Shown: positions 49,339 to 51,912 of the stretch, in pieces
Layout: every line of letters begins with the position of its first letter
Numbering within the stretch: the first letter of the stretch is position 1
Assembly (NCBI GenBank): GCA_964439215.1
Contig: CAYTNY010000004.1
Coordinates: forward strand, 1-51,912
Length of the DNA: 51,912 bases
Origin: CAYTNY01 sp964439215
Lineage (GTDB): Bacteria > Oederibacteriota > PGYV01 > CAYTNY01
Direction of reading: 5' to 3'
Notes under the pieces: model-generated
Databases searched by the model: none
What the model saw: only the letters and a program-made list of their open reading frames with translations
Told to the model about the DNA's origin: nothing
Program-made: the position numbers and the translations under genes

Positions 49339-51831
49339 CTACTTAACAACTATATTTAAAAGTTTATCCGGGACAAATATTTTCTTTATTATTTCTTTTC
49401 CCTGTATATATTCCTTTACTTTTTCGTCCGCAAGAGCTTTTTCCTCGGCTTCTTCGCGGCTTATTCCCGGAGCAACGCTGAATTTCGCCCTGATTCTGCC
49501 TTTAACCTGAACAACAAATTCAATGGCATCTTCCGCCACAAGATCTTCGTTATGCCGCGGCCATTTTGATCTGAAAATACTTCCGCGCTCCCCTGTTCTT
49601 GACCATATTTCTTCGGAAAAATGCGGAGCAAAAGGCGCAAGAAGCTGTGTGAAATTTTTTGTAAAAAAACACATTAATTTTAATTCTTCGGGGTTTTTGC
49701 AGTCTTCGGGTATACGGGTTTTATTTGCGGAATTATAAAGCTCCATCAGCGCCGCAACCGCTGTATTAAACTGCTGTATAACACCGACATCATAAGAAAC
49801 TTTTTTAATTGTTCTGTGCGTTTTTCTTGCGAGCTGCTTTGCGTCTCCTCCGAGTTTCTCAAAATCAAAGTCTGCATCATTATAATTATTCTGTCTTATT
49901 CTGTCCGCGTAACCGCCCAGAAGTTTCCATACTTTTTTCAGGAAACGGGACGCGCCTTCAACTCCTCTGTCGCTCCATTCCAGATCAGCCGGAGGCGGTG
50001 CGGCGAACAGCATAAAGAGCCGCGCCGTATCAGCGCCGTATTTTTCCACCATGTCATCCGGGCTTACCGTATTTCCTTTTGATTTAGACATTTTATTGCC
50101 GTCTTTTATAACCATTCCCTGAGTAAGCAGTTTTTTGAAAGGCTCATCCGCGGATATCAGCCCCATATCCCTCATAACTTTTGTAAAAAATCTCGCGTAT
50201 ATAAGGTGCATACAGGCGTGCTCGGGGCCGCCTACATACTGGTCAACAGGAAGCTCCCTGTCCGCGGCTTCTTTGCTTACGCATTCGTTTTCATTTTTTG
50301 CGTCACAGTAGCGTATAAAATACCAGGATGAATCAACAAAGGTATCCATTGTATCTGTTTCGCGTTTCGCGCCGCCTCCGCACGCGGGGCAGCGGGTATT
50401 TAAAAATGTATCCGACGTTTCAAGCGGATTGCCTTTGCCGGAAAAATCAATATCTTCCGGAAGTTTCACGGGAAGGTTCTCTTCCTTTTCCATTACAATA
50501 CCGCATTTTTCGCAGTAAACCGCGGGTATCGGAGTTCCCCAATAACGCTGTCTGGAGAGCAGCCAGTCTTTTAATTTATAATTAACCGACTTTTTGCCTA
50601 TATTTTCTTTTTCCATCCAGTCTGCTATTTTTTCTATTGCTTCAATGTTATCCAGTCCGTTAAAATCACCGGAATTCACAAGAACGCCTTTGTCTTCATA
50701 AGCGTCCGTCATTGTTTCGGCATCAAGTTTTTCTTTTTGAGGCTGTATTACCACGGTCATATCCAGGCCGTATTTTTTCGCGAACTGAAAATCTCTTGAA
50801 TCATGCGTCGGAACGGCCATGATGGCGCCTGTCCCGTAATCCATAAGCACATAATTGCCTATAAATACGGGGATTTTTTTTCCATTTACGGGATTAACCG
50901 CGAAAACACCCGTATTTATACCTTCTTTTTCAATATGAAGCATTGTTTCAACTGTTTTATCTATTTTTCTGCATTTTTCCCGGAATTTCTCTATTTCTGT
51001 TTTCTTATCTTCCGGAACCATTGTCAGTATTTTTTCAACCATTTCGTGTTCAGACGCAAGCACCACATAAGTGGCTCCGAATATAGTATCCGGTCTTGTT
51101 GTGAAAACAGGAATCTCCGCGCCCGCGGCCGCTTCTTTGAAATATATTGTCACGCCGGTGGATTTCCCTATCCAGTTGCGCTGCATTGCCAGCACCCTTT
51201 CGGGCCATTCAATATCTTTATGTCCGTCCAGAAGCTCCCGCGAATAAGCGGTTGTTTTAAAGAACCACTGCGCAAGATCTTTCTGCTCAACTTCTTTTTC
51301 GCACCGCCAGCATCTGCCTTCGTGAACCTGTTCATTTGCCAGGACAGTATTGCAGCCGCCGCACCAGTTCACTGATGAATTTTTCTTATACGCAAGTCCT
51401 TTTTCAAAGAACTTTATAAAAAGCCACTGGTTCCATTTATAATAGCTTTCATCACAGGTTGCGAGCTCTCTGTCGGTGTCATAAGAAAGGCCAAGTTTTT
51501 CAAACTGCCCTCTTGCGTGCTCTATGTTCTTTCTGGTCCATTTCGCGGGATGTATCTTATTTTTGATTGCCGCGTTTTCCGCGGGAAGCCCGAAAGCGTC
51601 ATACCCCATCGGATGTATCACGTCCCTGCCTTTCATTCTCATATAATGCGCTATGACATCGCCTATGGCGTAAACGCGCACGTGCCCCATATGCAGATAC
51701 CCCGAAGGATAAGGGAACATTTCAAGAACATAGTATTTTTCGCCTTTGCCCGTTGATTTAAATATACCGCTGTCTTTCCAGTATTTCTGCCATTTTGTTT
51801 CAATCGCTTTATAATCATAATTTTCAGACAT
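49339..51831 (-). CDS. leuS: Leucyl-tRNA synthetase
   Basis: This 830-residue class I synthetase has the HIGH-type motif HMGH (residues 47-50, in YPSGYLHMGHVRVY), the KMSKS loop (580-584), the CP1 editing domain with TTRPDTIFGATYVVLA and GTGAIMAVPTHDSRD, and a zinc-binding insertion (CEKCG...RCPACGG). All catalytic parts are present and length is normal for the bacterial single-chain form. AAGGAG precedes the ATG. It heads the run leuS-lptE-unknown-holA. Confidence 0.98.
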   Translation of the reverse strand: MSENYDYKAIETKWQKYWKDSGIFKSTGKGEKYYVLEMFPYPSGYLHMGHVRVYAIGDVIAHYMRMKGRDVIHPMGYDAFGLPAENAAIKNKIHPAKWTRKNIEHARGQFEKLGLSYDTDRELATCDESYYKWNQWLFIKFFEKGLAYKKNSSVNWCGGCNTVLANEQVHEGRCWRCEKEVEQKDLAQWFFKTTAYSRELLDGHKDIEWPERVLAMQRNWIGKSTGVTIYFKEAAAGAEIPVFTTRPDTIFGATYVVLASEHEMVEKILTMVPEDKKTEIEKFREKCRKIDKTVETMLHIEKEGINTGVFAVNPVNGKKIPVFIGNYVLMDYGTGAIMAVPTHDSRDFQFAKKYGLDMTVVIQPQKEKLDAETMTDAYEDKGVLVNSGDFNGLDNIEAIEKIADWMEKENIGKKSVNYKLKDWLLSRQRYWGTPIPAVYCEKCGIVMEKEENLPVKLPEDIDFSGKGNPLETSDTFLNTRCPACGGGAKRETDTMDTFVDSSWYFIRYCDAKNENECVSKEAADRELPVDQYVGGPEHACMHLIYARFFTKVMRDMGLISADEPFKKLLTQGMVIKDGNKMSKSKGNTVSPDDMVEKYGADTARLFMLFAAPPPADLEWSDRGVEGASRFLKKVWKLLGGYADRIRQNNYNDADFDFEKLGGDAKQLARKTHRTIKKVSYDVGVIQQFNTAVAALMELYNSANKTRIPEDCKNPEELKLMCFFTKNFTQLLAPFAPHFSEEIWSRTGERGSIFRSKWPRHNEDLVAEDAIEFVVQVKGRIRAKFSVAPGISREEAEEKALADEKVKEYIQGKEIIKKIFVPDKLLNIVVK

Positions 51832-51868
51832 TGTTTTTTTACTCTCCTTGTTAATTTAAATACCATAT

Positions 51869-51896
51869 ATTTTAACAGAAACAAGGTGTTTTTCAA
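51869..51896 (-). promoter_or_regulatory. leuS promoter
   Basis: On the minus strand TTGAAA (51896-51891) and TAAAAT (51874-51869) have a 16-nt spacer. The leader is about 30 nt. No dispersed-repeat end is visible in the remaining 16 bases of the window. Confidence 0.6.
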
Positions 51897-51912
51897 TAAT
51901 ATAATCCTCTGG

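Noticed and set aside
50803..51375. 190-codon plus-strand frame opposite leuS
   Set aside because: Composition is Phe/Cys/His-rich and it is antisense to conserved leuS motifs.

Overview
The window is one bacterial scaffold piece with a 100-base run of N at 31225-31324, so it looks like a draft or metagenome assembly. The cell is a diderm: it encodes an LptE-type LPS-assembly lipoprotein, a probable outer-membrane barrel, many signal-peptide lipoproteins, MurJ and SecA. Base composition is moderate, AGGAG-type ribosome sites and TTGACA/TATAAT promoters are easy to read, and Pro-Thr-rich secreted stretches occur. I cannot place the lineage from sequence alone. A candidate-phylum diderm (for example Goldbacteria- or Elusimicrobia-like) is a guess based on the Hox hydrogenase, the TPR and secreted gene content and the DUF4914 gene.

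Layout. 0.6-5.6 kb is a metal-defence block: a small membrane protein, arsR-acr3 with a perfect palindromic operator, then a CadC-type repressor with a Zn/Cd/Pb P1B-ATPase. 6.3-15.2 kb holds a DUF4914 protein (PEPCK-like P-loop), two MFS transporters, a GmhB-like phosphatase and secreted or lipoprotein hydrolases. 15.6-21.6 kb is one operon-like run: DUF2905, a SpoIID-type lipoprotein, a 24-or-so-repeat TPR protein and a WD40 protein. 22.2-26.1 kb has a MORN protein and a zinc-uptake cluster (His/Cys-rich small protein, His-rich barrel, ZnuA-like and ZnuB-like) with no ATPase gene beside it. 26.5-31.2 kb holds envelope proteins, secA and a CAP-domain protein. On the minus strand, 32.7-38.2 kb is a complete group 3d-type bidirectional NiFe hydrogenase (hoxF-U-Y-H) with two maturation-protease genes, followed by murJ and a membrane/zinc-ribbon cluster. 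The end carries a DEAD-box helicase, rpsT, and the minus-strand run leuS-lptE-unknown-holA.

The most striking signal is non-coding. Nine copies of a MITE-like repeat (up to about 560 bp, with imperfect terminal inverted repeats and no gene of its own) sit between transcription units. All nine point the same way, and each lies just upstream of a plus-strand gene. In seven of the nine, the right end of the repeat stops 30-32 nt before a -35 box that has a 17-nt spacer to its -10 box, although the sequence in between differs from locus to locus. The core of the repeat also occurs in different internal orientations: one copy is the near-exact inversion of another over about 160 bp or more. This looks like an element that inserts at, or is kept at, a fixed phase from sigma70-type promoters and has an invertible core.

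Other points worth checking: a second Hox maturation protease that lacks two of three nickel-binding residues, a HoxF whose NuoE-like domain has lost three of four [2Fe-2S] cysteines, a perfect CRP/FNR-type palindrome in the hox leader, a membrane protein with a histone-H1-like tail, and three genes whose -10 box is placed for leaderless mRNA.
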